NCBI RefSeq assembly: GCF_947242115.1
Contig: NC_074726.1
Coordinates: 3,458,451 to 3,522,450 of the forward strand
DNA length: 64,000 nt
Direction of reading: 5' to 3'
DNA from: Biomphalaria glabrata
Taxonomy: Eukaryota > Mollusca > Gastropoda > Planorbidae
Position numbers and translations under genes: made by a program. Positions 10,396 through 22,840 of the stretch are shown piece by piece. The notes beneath the pieces were generated by a model. It had not been told where the DNA came from, ran no database searches, and was given only the letters and a program-made list of their open reading frames with translations. The stretch's first letter is position 1, and each line of letters opens with the position of its first letter.

Positions 10396-10489
10396 CTGAA
10401 ACTACGAAAGAAATAATATATTAAAGAAACGCAAGATAAAACTCTATGGTCATATTACAAGGTCTTCGATGCTCGCAAAAGACCCTCCT

Positions 10490-10680
10490 TTTAAGGAAAA
10501 GTACCACGAAAAAGAAAAAGAGGCAGACAGAGAAAGCGTTGGGAAGAGTAGACGGTCGTGTCATTAAAAGAGGTTCTACATAAGGCACAAGACAGAGAAG
10601 AATGGAGAAAGATGGTCGACAAATCTTGCATGGTGCCCCAACGGTCCAGCAGGCTGAGGGACAGGTAAAAGGTAAAGGTA
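10490..10680 (+). mobile_element. LINE-F tail fragment
   Basis: Frames read KKKKRQTEKALG, then WRKMVDKSCMVPQRSSRLRD, the usual 3' coding end of a LINE with a GRQRKRW-type tail. It has several small indels. It lies in gene 1's intron close to exon 2. Related pieces lie at 36240-36650 and 61018-61170. Confidence 0.6.
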
Positions 10681-10924
10681 ATATTAAAGAAAAGACACAT
10701 CGCTTAAGGTTTCACACAACTGGAAGAACTATCTCTACCTGCAGGCTATAAAGTAATAACAGCAATACCAAGTGACTACTAGACAGAAGAACAATATATT
10801 CAAATTACAAATACCATAACTTTGAACATGTAGAAACGTTGAAATATTTAGGAAGTATTATTCATTCAAGATTAGCCACAGTATCAAAAGTAAAGAAGCG
10901 ACTAGCGGCAGGCAGCTTGGCATT

Positions 10925-11035
10925 TTATAACACACAACACATTACACCCAACACATAACATATAATACATAACATATAACACATTACACACAATACATAA
11001 CACATTACACACAACACATAACATACAACACATTT
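10925..11035 (+). repeat. ACAC/ATAACAC-rich low-complexity repeat
   Basis: Irregular tandem ACACATAACA and ACACATTACA units. A short relative at 22810-22835 sits at the other edge of the LINE-C nest. Confidence 0.7.
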
Positions 11036-11040
11036 ATATA

Positions 11041-11610
11041 GTTCATCCATCGTGGTTCGATGATGACCACTTTTGTCATCCAGGGGGCTGAGGGCTTTGC
11101 ACTGGGTTTTTGTGCCTCCTCATGTGGCTCATGCATACCGGGCATGTTATTATAGCTGGAGCTAGTGTCATTGGCCTTGTTTTTCTTCTCTGGCGCTTTT
11201 CTTCTGCTAGCACAGTTCTCTTGTCCTCTGCAACATGTGCGCCAGTTTTCACAGCGCGACGCCATGATGCTCTGTCATATGCCTCTGTCTCCCAGGTGGC
11301 TGGGTCTATGCTGAACGCCTTCAGAGAATCTTTGAGGGTGTCCGTGAAGCGTTTTCATTGTCCGCCCTGCGAGCGCTTTTCTTCCTTTTATTGGCCATAC
11401 AGGAGTCGTTTAGGGATGCGGCGGTCTTCCATTCTGCTGACGTGTTCTGCCCATCGCAGCTGGGATTGTTTGGATGCTTTGCAGACCCGCTCTTCGGAGG
11501 ACATCAGTACCTTCAGTACCTGGTAATTTTTTTCTAGCCGTTTGACATTCAGTATTTTTCTGAGACATGTCATGTGGAAGTGGTTCAGTTTTGCATGTTT
11601 TCTGTACACT
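11041..11610 (-). mobile_element. LINE-C, downstream (C-terminal) half, separated by a nested insertion
   Basis: Minus-strand frames read LNHFHMTCLRKILNVKRLEK, then QLRWAEHVSRMEDRRIPKRL, then a Cys-rich end (CPVCMSHMRRHK) and the terminal ATCGAACCACGATGGATGAA. This is the tail of an AP-endonuclease-type LINE ORF2. The matching upstream half lies at 21755-22840. The point where one half stops and the other begins (codons for TWTV and VYRKHA) falls exactly at the 5-bp duplication ACACT of the inserted element. Small frameshifts are present, so the copy is dead. Confidence 0.8.
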
Positions 11611-12289
11611 TGTGACAGGTGGGGAAATGTGACGTGTGTTTGGCACGTTTTATGTCTAGGGGATGATTATTTTTAAAGCTATCACACCCCCACTTATCAG
11701 CATGTGAATCGGGAGCAGACACGCAACGAGACAAAGCAATGAAAGATAGATACAAAAGTTAAAATAAAGGATATTTATTTACATAAATATACATATAATA
11801 ATGAAAAGGGGGAGGGTTTGCATCTATCTCCAGTATATTCTATGTTTAATCATCACTCTTGCACATAATAAGAGAGTATGTCACTTTGTCCTCTGACTTA
11901 GCTGGTATTCCTGTTGATGTCGCAGCTGGCTGTGTCCTGGCTTGAGGTTCTGCAGCTGGAGATGGCGCTCTAGCGGATAGAGGGACGCCGGCGATATAGT
12001 TCTTGTGGAGTCTCAGTCCCAAGTTCTAGTATCTGTAGTGGGCACAGTATGGCGGGTGGCCGGATACCGTGGGCACAAGGTTACTGCGGGCAGAGCTGAT
12101 CTGCCGTGGGTAGTGTAAGTAACAGGATATGTCCAGTGAGTTGCAGAGGGTTGGCGTAGCTATGACGTCTCGCACAGATCTGACTCTATAGGGACGTCGC
12201 GCCTAATAGCTTGACAGGTGGGCTGTCGAATAGGCGGGCAATGCCGATAGCGCCAAGTAGTAGAGTTGAGTAGATCTCCGTAGGCGGTG

Positions 12290-13532
12290 TGTCGCAGTTA
12301 TCTATGTAACTGTATAGTAGAATTAGTTCTCTAATTGATAGTGCGGCGTTGATCACTATATTGATGACGTCATTACACTATTAATATTTTCTGTGTAGAC
12401 TAGAGGACTGAGCTTTTGTTGCTTGTCACAACTTCTAGTGACGTAAATTTAGTGTGTGTGTGATTTGCGTCATTTATCGTCTAGTACAGTCTCTCCATTG
12501 TTTTGTACGTCGGTACAGATAGACGTGTTTTGAGAGCTCTTGAATTTCTCCTTGGTTTTTGTTATTGGATAGCCTTAGCATTGGCCTTGGACATTTTCTT
12601 GTTGAATTATCTTGACCCCTGTTTAGGGTGAGTTTTATTTTTCATTGTATAGTTTTTCTTTTTGAATTCGTTCGTATTTGTAATTCTATAATTAGACTAG
12701 ATATAGATGATTAGAAGAATCCTTTCTTTTATCTTCTATAGGGTTTTAGCGTCAAGACTAAGTTTTAGTCGTAGTCTCAGTTGAAGACTCTATTTCAAGT
12801 ATTAGTGTCAAGTCTATATATTAGACTCTGTGTCAAGTCTCAGTGTCAAGATTTGTTTATTCAGTCTCAGTTCTATATTGAGAGTACAACTTTAGGTCTA
12901 CAGTCTACAGGACTGAGGTCTTTCTCTCAGTTGGTCGTCTGGTGTGCACGTTGATTTGTACATGAGTCTGAGGTTCAAGATTCCAGACTGCGGGTTGCAG
13001 TGGTCAGACCTGATGGTGTAGTGTCAACTATGAACTTCTACTTTTTTGGAATTGTCGTCAGTGGACAGTACCTGATCTAGAGGCTAGATCTACATATATT
13101 ACCAGTTGTTGTTTTTGAGATTGAAGGACTATGTGATCCATTGAACTACTTATTATAGTTAAGGTAATATACTATGTGTTTCATAATTATATGAATGTTC
13201 TTTATCTAAGGAGACTAACTGGATCATTGTAGATTACATATTATTACATATTGATATTTCATACTATTATTATCAGTCATCATGAATCAGTCATTTGTAA
13301 ATATATCACAAGAATAAATTTTATTGTTATTTACATCATACACTTAGTTTATTAGTTTATCTACAACTATATGTGTATGATGTGCTTGTCAGGCTGAACT
13401 TGAGCCAAAATATTATAAGTTCAGAAAATAATAACAATAATACAAATTGAAATAATATTTAATATTAATAAATATTTGCATTGGAAATATATAATAATAA
13501 TTTGATAAATACAAGAATACAAGAACCTGACA
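12290..13532 (+). repeat. 5' LTR of the Gmr1-like element
   Basis: Starts TGTCGCAGTTATCTATG, ends AAGAACCTGACA, 1243 bp, and matches the 3' copy throughout. Confidence 0.93.
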
Positions 13533-14095
13533 AGTATTTTGGGGGCTCGTCTAAACTGTTAAAGGAGTTATTTGAGGGATTATCTCAGTTATAATTTGTT
13601 ATATTATTGACAGTTGAATATTTGCTAAATAAATTTCTGTACTTGTAAAAGTATATTTTCAGATTCTAGACACTTGTTTGTGTCACATTACTATTCATAA
13701 CGGTACTATGTGATTGTACCTTATTACTCAGGAAAGGCATCGTATACATTTTTTGTGTGAGACTTTATTGGTGCCATTGTATCATATTGTTATTGCTAAC
13801 ATTGTATCTTATATATAATATTTTTTTTTTTAAATTTATACTAATAAGATATAATTTTGTTACATGCCAAACTGATTGGTGGACCTAAATTGGAGCTGTG
13901 ATCTGTTTGTTGGGATTCTCAAGTTGTCCTGGTGTATCTGGCTGTACCTTGTCATCACTACTCTATCTTCCTGGTGCTGAGGCAGATTCTATCTTCGCAG
14001 GAGAAAGCACAGCTAAGTGTATTTTTTTTGGTTGCTAATAGTATATCTTGTGCTCTAATTAAATTTTCCGATTTGACCTGTTAAACTTATATTGT

Positions 14096-15385
14096 TTGGA
14101 AATTCTAAGGATGGAGACTAGGTTTTCTATAAATTCACAATTTATAGCGGATGGGCAGGCGTTGGGTTTTACAGGAGCTGACTTGCAGAACTATGTGAAA
14201 GAACAGAAGGAGGAATATGTCAAGGCAGAACAAGCAAGATTGGATAGGGAGGAACGGCTCAAGAAGGAACAAAGGGCGGAGGAGGAACGCATAAAGAAGG
14301 AGGAGCATGAACGATGGAAAGAAAGGGAAGTAGTGGAAGCTAAAAAGAGGCAGGAAGAATTGGAATTGGCTAGACTTCAGGAGAAAATTGTGGAGAAGGA
14401 GTTGCAGAAAGAAAGTAAATCTGAAAACAAAGAAGGAGAACCTAAGATCCAGGATAAACATAGACATATAATTGATAAGTTGGACAAGAGTTTTCAGAAT
14501 ATGAAGGAAGATGAGGATTTGATTGGCTTTTTGACTCTATTTGAGGCGGTAGCAACAAGATGTTGTATTGATAAGAAAAGTTGGGCTATGTTGTTGTCGT
14601 ACAAATTGACTTCAAAACTCAAGAATTTTATGCTGCAAGATGATCTGTTTAAGAAGGAAAATTATGATGAAGTAAAGGTTATGCTAATGAGACAGACTGA
14701 TATAAATGGAGAAACGTGTAGGAAGAAATTTCACCAAATCAGACCTAAAGAAAATGATTTCAGGGGATATGTGGCAGATTTGAAAAGGGCACTAGACAAT
14801 TGGATGAAGATGGCGGAGGTAAAGGAGACCATAGAAGGCATGAAAAATATGATTGTGACAGACAGATTATTAGAGAGTGTTTCAGGAGAAGTGTATCGTC
14901 AACTTATCTTAAATAAAAGTGATAATGTAGAAGACATGCTACAAGTAATTGAAAGTTTTAAGACTGCAAGTTCAACAAAATCATTATGTAAAGAGGAAAA
15001 TGTGTATGTAATGGGAGCTGCTGAAGCCACAAGTCAGAATTATGCTAGTGACAGGAAAGTCATAACTTGTTTTAGGTGCGGAAAAGTAGGTCACAGGTCA
15101 ACGGAATGTTATGTGGGTGGAGCCGGAGTGAAACCAAAGCAGGTGACATATAATAAGGATGGACCAAGACATGTGTTAGGCACAAGGAATGTGTCATATG
15201 GAACTTACAGAAGGCAATTCGATACTAGAGGAAGGAGAATGGATGGAGGGAATTGGAGAGGAGCTTACAATGATGTGAACCATGGTGGAGGAAATAACAG
15301 AAGGAATTATTCAGGTGTTGATTATACTAAGGAGAAAAACACAGACAAGTCAAAGAAAGTGCAAAACACAGGTACGCAGAGATGA
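14096..15385 (+). CDS. gag-like region of the Gmr1-like element
   Basis: A 429-residue frame. A long charged, Glu/Lys/Arg-rich helix comes first (about residues 30-120), then a capsid-like alpha-helical stretch with SYKLTSKLKNFM and REKF-type residues, then one CCHC zinc knuckle (CFRCGKVGHRSTEC, near residue 325). A basic Gly/Arg/Asn-rich tail would suit nucleic-acid binding. This is the usual layout of gypsy Gag proteins. Treated as part of a transposon, not a host gene. Confidence 0.85.
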   Translation: MEILRMETRFSINSQFIADGQALGFTGADLQNYVKEQKEEYVKAEQARLDREERLKKEQRAEEERIKKEEHERWKEREVVEAKKRQEELELARLQEKIVEKELQKESKSENKEGEPKIQDKHRHIIDKLDKSFQNMKEDEDLIGFLTLFEAVATRCCIDKKSWAMLLSYKLTSKLKNFMLQDDLFKKENYDEVKVMLMRQTDINGETCRKKFHQIRPKENDFRGYVADLKRALDNWMKMAEVKETIEGMKNMIVTDRLLESVSGEVYRQLILNKSDNVEDMLQVIESFKTASSTKSLCKEENVYVMGAAEATSQNYASDRKVITCFRCGKVGHRSTECYVGGAGVKPKQVTYNKDGPRHVLGTRNVSYGTYRRQFDTRGRRMDGGNWRGAYNDVNHGGGNNRRNYSGVDYTKEKNTDKSKKVQNTGTQR

Positions 15386-15539
15386 CTAAATTGTTCACGT
15401 AAAATTCAAAGTTGTTGTCATTCTAATCTGGCTGATGAAATAGAATATTTTACTCCATGTAGAAAAGAAACTATGTCTATTGTTGATCAGAAATTGAGGA
15501 AAAAGTCTGTAGGGAAATTACGTTTTGAAGAAGGATTAT

Positions 15540-15800
15540 TAAATAATAAAATAGTGTCTATATTGCGTGATTCAGGATCTAGTGTTATTGGGGTAAGAAG
15601 TTCTTTAATTGAATGCAAAGACAAAATTCCAGGTAGCTACAAATTAAAATTGATTGATGGTACTATTAAGGAATATCCACTGGCATGTGTTGACATCAAT
15701 TCAGACTATATCACAGGGAAATATATTGTAGCTTGTTTTGAAAATCCAGTAGCTGATTTAATAATAGGGAATGTACAAGATGAACAACATAATGAACATA
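15540..15800 (+). other. Aspartic protease domain of the Gmr1-like element
   Basis: Contains the active-site block ILRDSGSSVIGV and the downstream hydrophobic stretch ADLIIGNV, as in retrotransposon pepsin-like proteases. It lies directly before the integrase rather than before RT. Confidence 0.75.
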
Positions 15801-15929
15801 TTGGTGCTGCTGTTACAAGAGCAATGAAACAAAAAGAGAATGAGGCTGATATTATGAAACATTCAGAAGTTATTCAAGATTGTTATAAGTTATTTGGATC
15901 ATGTGAAGATTTCTTGAGAGAACAAGTGA

Positions 15930-17130
15930 GTGACCCTACATTACAAGAATTATGGAATCGACAGAAGGAGAAGAGTGTGGATAATAAGAAAAATGGAAGT
16001 GTTCGATTTAAGGTATTCGATAGATTATTGTATCGTGTATTCAAAGGTCAATTAGGTCAGGAAGAGAAACAACTCGTGGTTCCAGTGTCAAAAAGGGAAG
16101 TAATTTTGAAAACAGCACATGAAAGTATATTTGCAGGTCATTTGTCAGTTAGGAAAACAAAGTCAAGAATATACCAATATTTCTTTTGGCAAGGAGTTGA
16201 TAAAGATGTTAAAGACTTTATTAGGAGTTGTGATATTTGTCAACGGTGTAGAATGCCACGAAGATGTGACAGAGTTGAACTTGGAAATATGAATATAGTA
16301 ACAACACCATTTTACAAAGTGGCAATAGACATTGTTGGTCCGCTAGATACTACCGAGAACAAGAACAGATTTATTTTGACATTAGTTGACATTGCTACGA
16401 GATGGCCAGAGGCAATACCTTTAAGAAATATTACTACAGAAACTGTGATTGAGGCATTAAACACAATCTTCAGTAGAATTGGTATACCGCACGAGGTACT
16501 AAGTGATAACGGAAGTCAGTTCACTGCGGATTTATACAAGGAAGTGTGTAACTTCTACAATATTAAAATAGTGCACTCAACTATTTTTCACCCTTCGTCG
16601 AATGGGATGAATGAACGTTTCAATTCTTCATTAAAAAGTTTTCTAAGGAAAGTTACACAAGAGAGTCCAAAGGATTGGGATAGAAAGGTTAGCGCTGCAC
16701 TTTTTGCTTATAGAGAGGTCCCAAATGAAACTACAGGAATATCGCCATTTCAAATGGTATATGGAAGACAGATGAGAGGACCATTGGCTATTCTGAAACA
16801 AGTATTTGTAATACAAAGAGGAGGAAGATGAATACAGGAATGTTTACTCATACTTAATGGATTTGAAGGAGAGGTTATTCCATGTAACATCAATTGCCAA
16901 CAGAAATAGTGAGGTTAAAAAGCAAAAGTACAAAATTCAGTATGATAGATACTCTACATTGCGCAAGATTGATGAAGGTGATTGTGTATTGATACTTAAA
17001 CCTCAAAGAGAAAACAAATTATCTGTATATTGGCAAGGACCATTTAAAGTTATAAGGAAGGTATCAAGATTCAATTTTCTAGTAAAGAAGGGAGATAAGT
17101 TGAAACTTTACCATATCAATAGGTTGATGA
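15930..17130 (+). other. Integrase domain region of the Gmr1-like element
   Basis: An HHCC zinc-binding N-terminus (HESIFAGHLSVRKTKSRIYQ followed by CDICQRC), the catalytic core with DIVGP, SDNGSQF and the NERFNSSLKSF glutamate, and a C-terminal GPF/Y-type module (YWQGPFKVIRKVSRFNFLV). The GPF/Y module and core sequence are Ty3/gypsy features. Placement upstream of RT is the unusual part. Confidence 0.85.
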
Positions 17131-17479
17131 AATATCATAGCAGAAGTAAAGATGATACAAGTGAAACTGTTACTAATATTGAAAATGAGAACAGTATTTT
17201 GTCTGCTAATATGGTGTCTGTTGTGGATGACGAGGAGGAATTTGATGAAGACTTGACAAATGAAGATATTTTACCCAGCATTCCGACATTAGAAATCAAC
17301 AATAAGAAGCAGACGAATGATGACATTTTATCTAGAGTAAGAGTTAACCTAGATTTAAACTGTAATCAGAGATGTGAAATTATGAAGGTGCTGGATGAAT
17401 TCAAAGATATTATATCTGACATACCAGGTAAAGCAGATGTGGAAAAATTCAGGATTAAGTTGATGGACACTAAGCCTAT

Positions 17480-18725
17480 AGCATTAAAGCCATATACGGT
17501 ACCAATAAATATGAAGGAGAAATTAAAAGAGGAAATTGATAGTATGTTGAAGTTGGGTATCATAGGACCCACAGATTCATCATATGCCGCTCCTGTTGTG
17601 GTTATTAAGAAACGTGATGGTACACTACGTCCATGCATTGACTACCGTAAGTTAAACAGTGTTACACAAATACCAGCTGAATTAATACCAGATCAAGAAG
17701 AGCTATTCAATAAACTCTACAGGGCTAAGTATTTTACTTTAGTTGATTTAACTAAAGGGTATTGGCAAATACCTATAAGTGAAGAATGTAAAGAGTATAC
17801 AGCTTTTAGAGTTCTGGGGGAACACTACATGTTTCATTACTTACCATTTGGTTTAAGTGGTGCCCCTAACCATTTTAATAGAGTTTTAAAGAGTATTTTA
17901 AGAGATATTGAGAATGTATTGTTTTATTTTGATGACATCTGTATATTTAGCGAAAGTTGGGAGACTCATGTTAGAGATGTACAGAATGTTTTCGGTGTAT
18001 TGAAAAGTCATGGATTTACTCTAAAACCATCTAAATTAGAGGTTGGCTTTACTAACATTAAATTTCTGGGACATAATGTAGGTCGGGGAGAAGTGAAACC
18101 AGATAGTAGAAATGTTCAGAAGATCCTGGAGTTTAAACCACCCAGTACCAAGAAGGAAGTAAGGTCATTAATTGGGTTGGTTAACTATTACTCTAAATTT
18201 ATACCTTGTTATTCAGACTTGGTGTTTCCATTCACAGAGTTATTGAAGAAAGGGAAATCTGTGAGAATTGATTGGAGTAATGAGTGTATTGTGGCACTGA
18301 AAAGAATACAAACTTATTTGTGTGATTATCCTATTCTAAGATTGCCTGATCCTTCTCTTCCATTCTTTTTGCAGACAGATGCATCAGATAAAGGCATTTC
18401 AGGTATACTTAGTCAGATGAGAGATGGTGTGTTACATCCAGTGAAGTTTGTCAGTCGCAAGTTGTTGCCACGTGAACAGAAATACTCTATCCTTGAGCGG
18501 GAAGGACTGGCCATTGTATGGTCGATCAAAAAGCTAGATCGTTATTTGGCAGGAGTGAAGTTTCATCTCCAGACTGATAACAAGGCCTTGTCATTCATAA
18601 CTAATAGTAATTATTGTAACAAAAGAATAACTAGATGGTGTTTAGCACTTCAGGATTATTGTTTTGATTCTGTCCATTTGAAGGGAGAATTAAATGTTTT
18701 TGCTGATGTATGCTCAAGACTTGTA
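17480..18725 (+). other. Reverse transcriptase and RNase H domains of the Gmr1-like element
   Basis: RT motifs appear in order: SYAAPVVVIKKRDGTLRPCI, FTLVDLTKGYWQIPI, YLPFGLSGAPNHF and the catalytic FYFDDICIFS. The connection has IKFLGHNV and the RNase H starts at FLQTDASDKGISGIL with LQTDNKAL downstream. These are typical Ty3/gypsy sequences. The 3' LTR follows about 370 bp later. Confidence 0.9.
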
Positions 18726-19099
18726 TAATTTTTTTGATCCATTTGAGCAATCATGTACTTATGTTATATTAATTTTGATATTGATTAAATTTGATAATGT
18801 AACTATGTAACATGCAAACAGTTGTAACTTTAACTGTACAATTTTGAGACAAACATTATTTTGTCTATTGAAGTGTATAATGAAGATTTTTTATTGTTGA
18901 GGTAATCATAATGATTATTGGTTGTTGAGGATTTCTCAGTTGTTTTTTCTCAGTGAGATTTTGAGGTCTCTTTTTGTAATTCTCGGAAACGTATTTGCAG
19001 TATTGGTCTTGGTGGAGTTGATTTTCTGGAGAATTTTCTTGCAGTTTTTATGATAACTGGAATTTTTTTCAAAATTGCCAGTTCGTTGAGGAGGGGGAA

Positions 19100-20342
19100 T
19101 GTCGCAGTTATCTATGTAACTGTATAGTAGAATTAGTTCTCTAATTGATAGTGCGGCGTTGATCACTATATTGATGACGTCATTACACTATTAATATTTT
19201 CTGTGTAGACTAGAGGACTGAGCTTTTGTTGCTTGTCACAACTTCTAGTGACGTAAATTTAGTGTGTGTGTGATTTGCGTCATTTATCGTCTAGTACAGT
19301 CTCTCCATTGTTTTGTACGTCGGTACAGATAGACGTGTTTTGAGAGCTCTTGAATTTCTCCTTGGTTTTTGTTATTGGATAGCCTTAGCATTGGCCTTGG
19401 ACATTTTCTTGTTGAATTATCTTGACCCCTGTTTAGGGTGAGTTTTATTTTTCATTGTATAGTTTTTCTTTTTGAATTCGTTCGTATTTGTAATTCTATA
19501 ATTAGACTAGATATAGATGATTAGAAGAATCCTTTCTTTTATCTTCTATAGGGTTTTAGCGTCAAGACTAAGTTTTAGTCGTAGTCTCAGTTGAAGACTC
19601 TATTTCAAGTATTAGTGTCAAGTCTATATATTAGACTCTGTGTCAAGTCTCAGTGTCAAGATTTGTTTATTCAGTCTCAGTTCTATATTGAGAGTACAAC
19701 TTTAGGTCTACAGTCTACAGGACTGAGGTCTTTCTCTCAGTTGGTCGTCTGGTGTGCACGTTGATTTGTACATGAGTCTGAGGTTCAAGATTCCAGACTG
19801 CGGGTTGCAGTGGTCAGACCTGATGGTGTAGTGTCAACTATGAACTTCTACTTTTTTGGAATTGTCGTCAGTGGACAGTACCTGATCTAGAGGCTAGATC
19901 TACATATATTACCAGTTGTTGTTTTTGAGATTGAAGGACTATGTGATCCATTGAACTACTTATTATAGTTAAGGTAATATACTATGTGTTTCATAATTAT
20001 ATGAATGTTCTTTATCTAAGGAGACTAACTGGATCATTGTAGATTACATATTATTACATATTGATATTTCATACTATTATTATCAGTCATCATGAATCAG
20101 TCATTTGTAAATATATCACAAGAATAAATTTTATTGTTATTTACATCATACACTTAGTTTATTAGTTTATCTACAACTATATGTGTATGATGTGCTTGTC
20201 AGGCTGAACTTGAGCCAAAATATTATAAGTTCAGAAAATAATAACAATAATACAAATTGAAATAATATTTAATATTAATAAATATTTGCATTGGAAATAT
20301 ATAATAATAATTTGATAAATACAAGAATACAAGAACCTGACA
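19100..20342 (+). repeat. 3' LTR of the Gmr1-like element
   Basis: Same 1243-bp sequence as the 5' LTR, preceded by GAGGAGGGGGAA, a plausible polypurine tract. The CGGTG target duplication follows. Confidence 0.93.
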
Positions 20343-21754
20343 CGGTGGGTGATACTCAATAGGAAAATGCAGTGCTGAATAGCACTAAGCACATAGATAG
20401 GCCAGTAGGCAAATAGGCAGGTAAGTAATCCGATAAATAGGCAGACACCTGAGGGAGGCTGCGGATAAATAAAGACAAGTTAGGACATGTCTCTCATACA
20501 TCTTATCGATGCCCTCGACTGAGGTGCATTCGTCAGATTGGTAAAATTGCTTTAGAGTACAAGGGGGAGGTGATGACAAATGGGATTTGGAAAATAGATG
20601 GATGATAGTAGCAATATCAAAATGTACATAAAAGGGGAAATAATAATATAAAAATGTACATAGAAGGGGAAATAATAGTCTCAAATAAACAACACAGGTG
20701 GATAGAGAAAGAAAAGGGGGGGGGGTGAGTTGGGCGGTGGTCAGCGATCGAGATGATTGTTTACATATGACCGTGGGTCGAGAACAATGGAGCGCGCTTG
20801 AATGTCCCTTCAAGCGGCGCAACTCTCCTTAGAGTAAAATGAGTAAAGGGGAGATAATTCATTACAGGGGAGATAACTCATATCTCCTTTCTAAGCGCAG
20901 TATTAGTGCGATAGTAAAATTATCAAGGCGGCCAGCCGAGATAAAGGAAATAGACTAAGATGTACAAATATATACATGGTTGCATCAACGATCAATTGAG
21001 CAACGTAGCATTAATAGATTAATGCAATACATAAATAAATACATAGGACATGTTTATGTTTTCTACTTACGCCAGTGAGAAATACACAATGCACTAATTA
21101 AATATAAATGAACTAAGCAAAATACACATGATAATATCCAATGGAAATATACACAGAGTAATTACGATGGAACTTGTGATTAAGTTCGGCTTACCACCAG
21201 GTATTCCTCTAGGAGAAAGAATAAGTGATATAGTCCAGACTCGATAGCTCAGCTCGAATGAGAAAGAGAGGGTCTGACTTTATTTAATCTACTTATATAT
21301 GCCTGGGAAATGTGGGCAAACACAGGAAACGTCCTAGGCTAAGAATTAGCTTACACGTGGGTGAAGTCCGACAAGAGCCGCACCTTGGAGTATCACGCGG
21401 TGTGTTGACCCGTGTAATCTCTTAGATCAAAGAGAGACGTGGGGGGGGGGGGGAGTGACCTACATTCCACCCAAAGGGGGGGGGGGTCAATCGCGGCGGA
21501 CATCCGCGGATAAGACTAAAGAGAACGTGTCTATCTTTGCCCCGGTCAAGGGCAGATAAATGAAAGGACTGGCCTAATTTTCTCCAAGGTGGTGGACTAA
21601 GTCTAGCCTGGTAGAGAGGAAAGGTGGGGCGGGTGAAGAAATTGGAGGTAGGATGGGGAAATAATTAAAAATAAAATAGACAAATGATGAAAAATAATAA
21701 TTAATGCTGTGATAAAATTGAGTGACTCTGACAGCGAGTTTTTGACTTGTCACA

Positions 21755-22840
21755 ACACTGTCCACGTTTTTGAGGGAAGGATGACAGCTCGATAGATCCC
21801 TAGCTTTGTATTTGTGGTGATACCTCGTCTGTTCCAGATATTTTTAGACAGTCTGCCTTAGGATGCACTAGCCTTGGCGATATACAGGTCGATTTCATTA
21901 TCGATCTTTCCGTTTCTGGAGAGTGTGCTGCCAAGATAAGTAAATCTGTCCACTGCATTTATATCATGTCCATTAATCTTGATGCTTGGATCCGAGTAAG
22001 CTTTCCCTGGAGCAGGCAAATATAAGACTTCGTTGTTTTTTTTTGTTGATGGTAAGGCCAAAGTCTGAGCATGCTCTTGAAAAGTCAATGACGATGCTCT
22101 GCAGATCATTTTCAGAACAGGCATTAAGGGCGTAGTCGTCAGCAAATAGCAGGTCCCTGATTACTGCTGGTTTTATTTTTGTTTTTGCTTTGAGCCGCCT
22201 CGGGTTGAATGGGCCACTATCCAATCTGTATGTTACATTTATCCCGTTGTTGTCTCTATTTGTGGATGCATCTGTCAGCATAGCGGAGAACGTGATACTG
22301 AACAGTGCAGGTGCTAGGACACAGCCTTGTTTTATCCCGTTTGATACTTCGAAGGGCTCTTTCTTCGACACTAGTCTTCATACCATCATGAAATAGTCTC
22401 ACCATGGATATACATTTTTGTGGACATCCATACTCTGCTACTCCTACTCTGCTAATACTTTTGTTAGGTCGACATATATTGAGAAGAGGTCAGCATTTTG
22501 TACTTGGCATTTTTCCTGAAGCTGCCTTGCCGCAAAGATCACGTCAATGGTTCCACGCTCTTTTCTGAAACCGTACTGGCTTTCTGGTAGTAGACCATGT
22601 TCTATGTGTTGCATGAGCCGATTTAGTAGGATGCGTGCGAGGATTTACCTAGCAATAGAGAGAAGAGATATTCCTCTGGGGTTGTCGCAGATTTGGCGGT
22701 TTACTTTTCGCTTGTATCGATGAACGATTGTTGCATCTTTAAAGTCTTGTGGTATTGACTCATGTTCCCACATAATTAAAAACAGCTCATGAAGTCTTTC
22801 AATCAGGGCTAAACACATAATACATAACACACAACACATA
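21755..22840 (-). mobile_element. LINE-C, upstream half with RT palm
   Basis: Minus-strand frames contain NGIKQGCVLAPALFS, FSAMLTDAS, the catalytic LLFADDYALNA and YLGSTLSRNGKIDNEI. These are the RT palm and thumb of an AP-endonuclease-type LINE. The copy starts inside the RT (5'-truncated near 22840) and carries several frameshifts. It continues at 11610 after the nested insertion. A second fragment of the same family is at 59090-59570. Confidence 0.8.

Larger units (their letters stand above)
12290..20342 (+). mobile_element. Gmr1-like Ty3/gypsy LTR retrotransposon, young
   Basis: Two 1243-bp LTRs (TG...CA) look identical on line-by-line reading and are flanked by the 5-bp duplication CGGTG (12285-12289, 20343-20347). 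Between them lie a gag-like region, then protease, integrase, reverse transcriptase and RNase H. RT and integrase sequences are of Ty3/gypsy type, but integrase precedes RT, the order that defines the Gmr1 group. A TGGGGGCTCGTC stretch near 13540 resembles a tRNA-Pro primer site, and a purine tract sits before the 3' LTR. Identical LTRs imply very recent insertion. It looks nearly whole, with at most about two interruptions. Confidence 0.9.
11611..21754. mobile_element. Outer nested element, about 2.1 kb of its own, probable solo LTR
   Basis: The element begins TGTGACA and ends TGTCACA and is flanked by the 5-bp duplication ACACT (11606-11610 and 21755-21759). Those features fit an LTR (TG...CA, 5-bp target duplication). 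Removing the inner retrotransposon leaves about 2.09 kb with no recognisable protein, so it is most simply a fossil solo LTR. An 11-bp inverted-repeat DNA element is the alternative. The interior is G-run-rich near 20710, 21440 and 21480. Broken by one nested insertion. Confidence 0.6.

Noticed and set aside
12290-20342. Ty1/copia assignment for the LTR element because integrase precedes RT
   Set aside because: Integrase core, GPF/Y module and RT motifs are of Ty3/gypsy type. The Gmr1 group combines these with the copia-like order.
11611-21754. Treating the outer and inner elements as one LTR retrotransposon
   Set aside because: Each has its own ends and its own 5-bp duplication (ACACT and CGGTG), and the outer ends do not match the inner LTRs.
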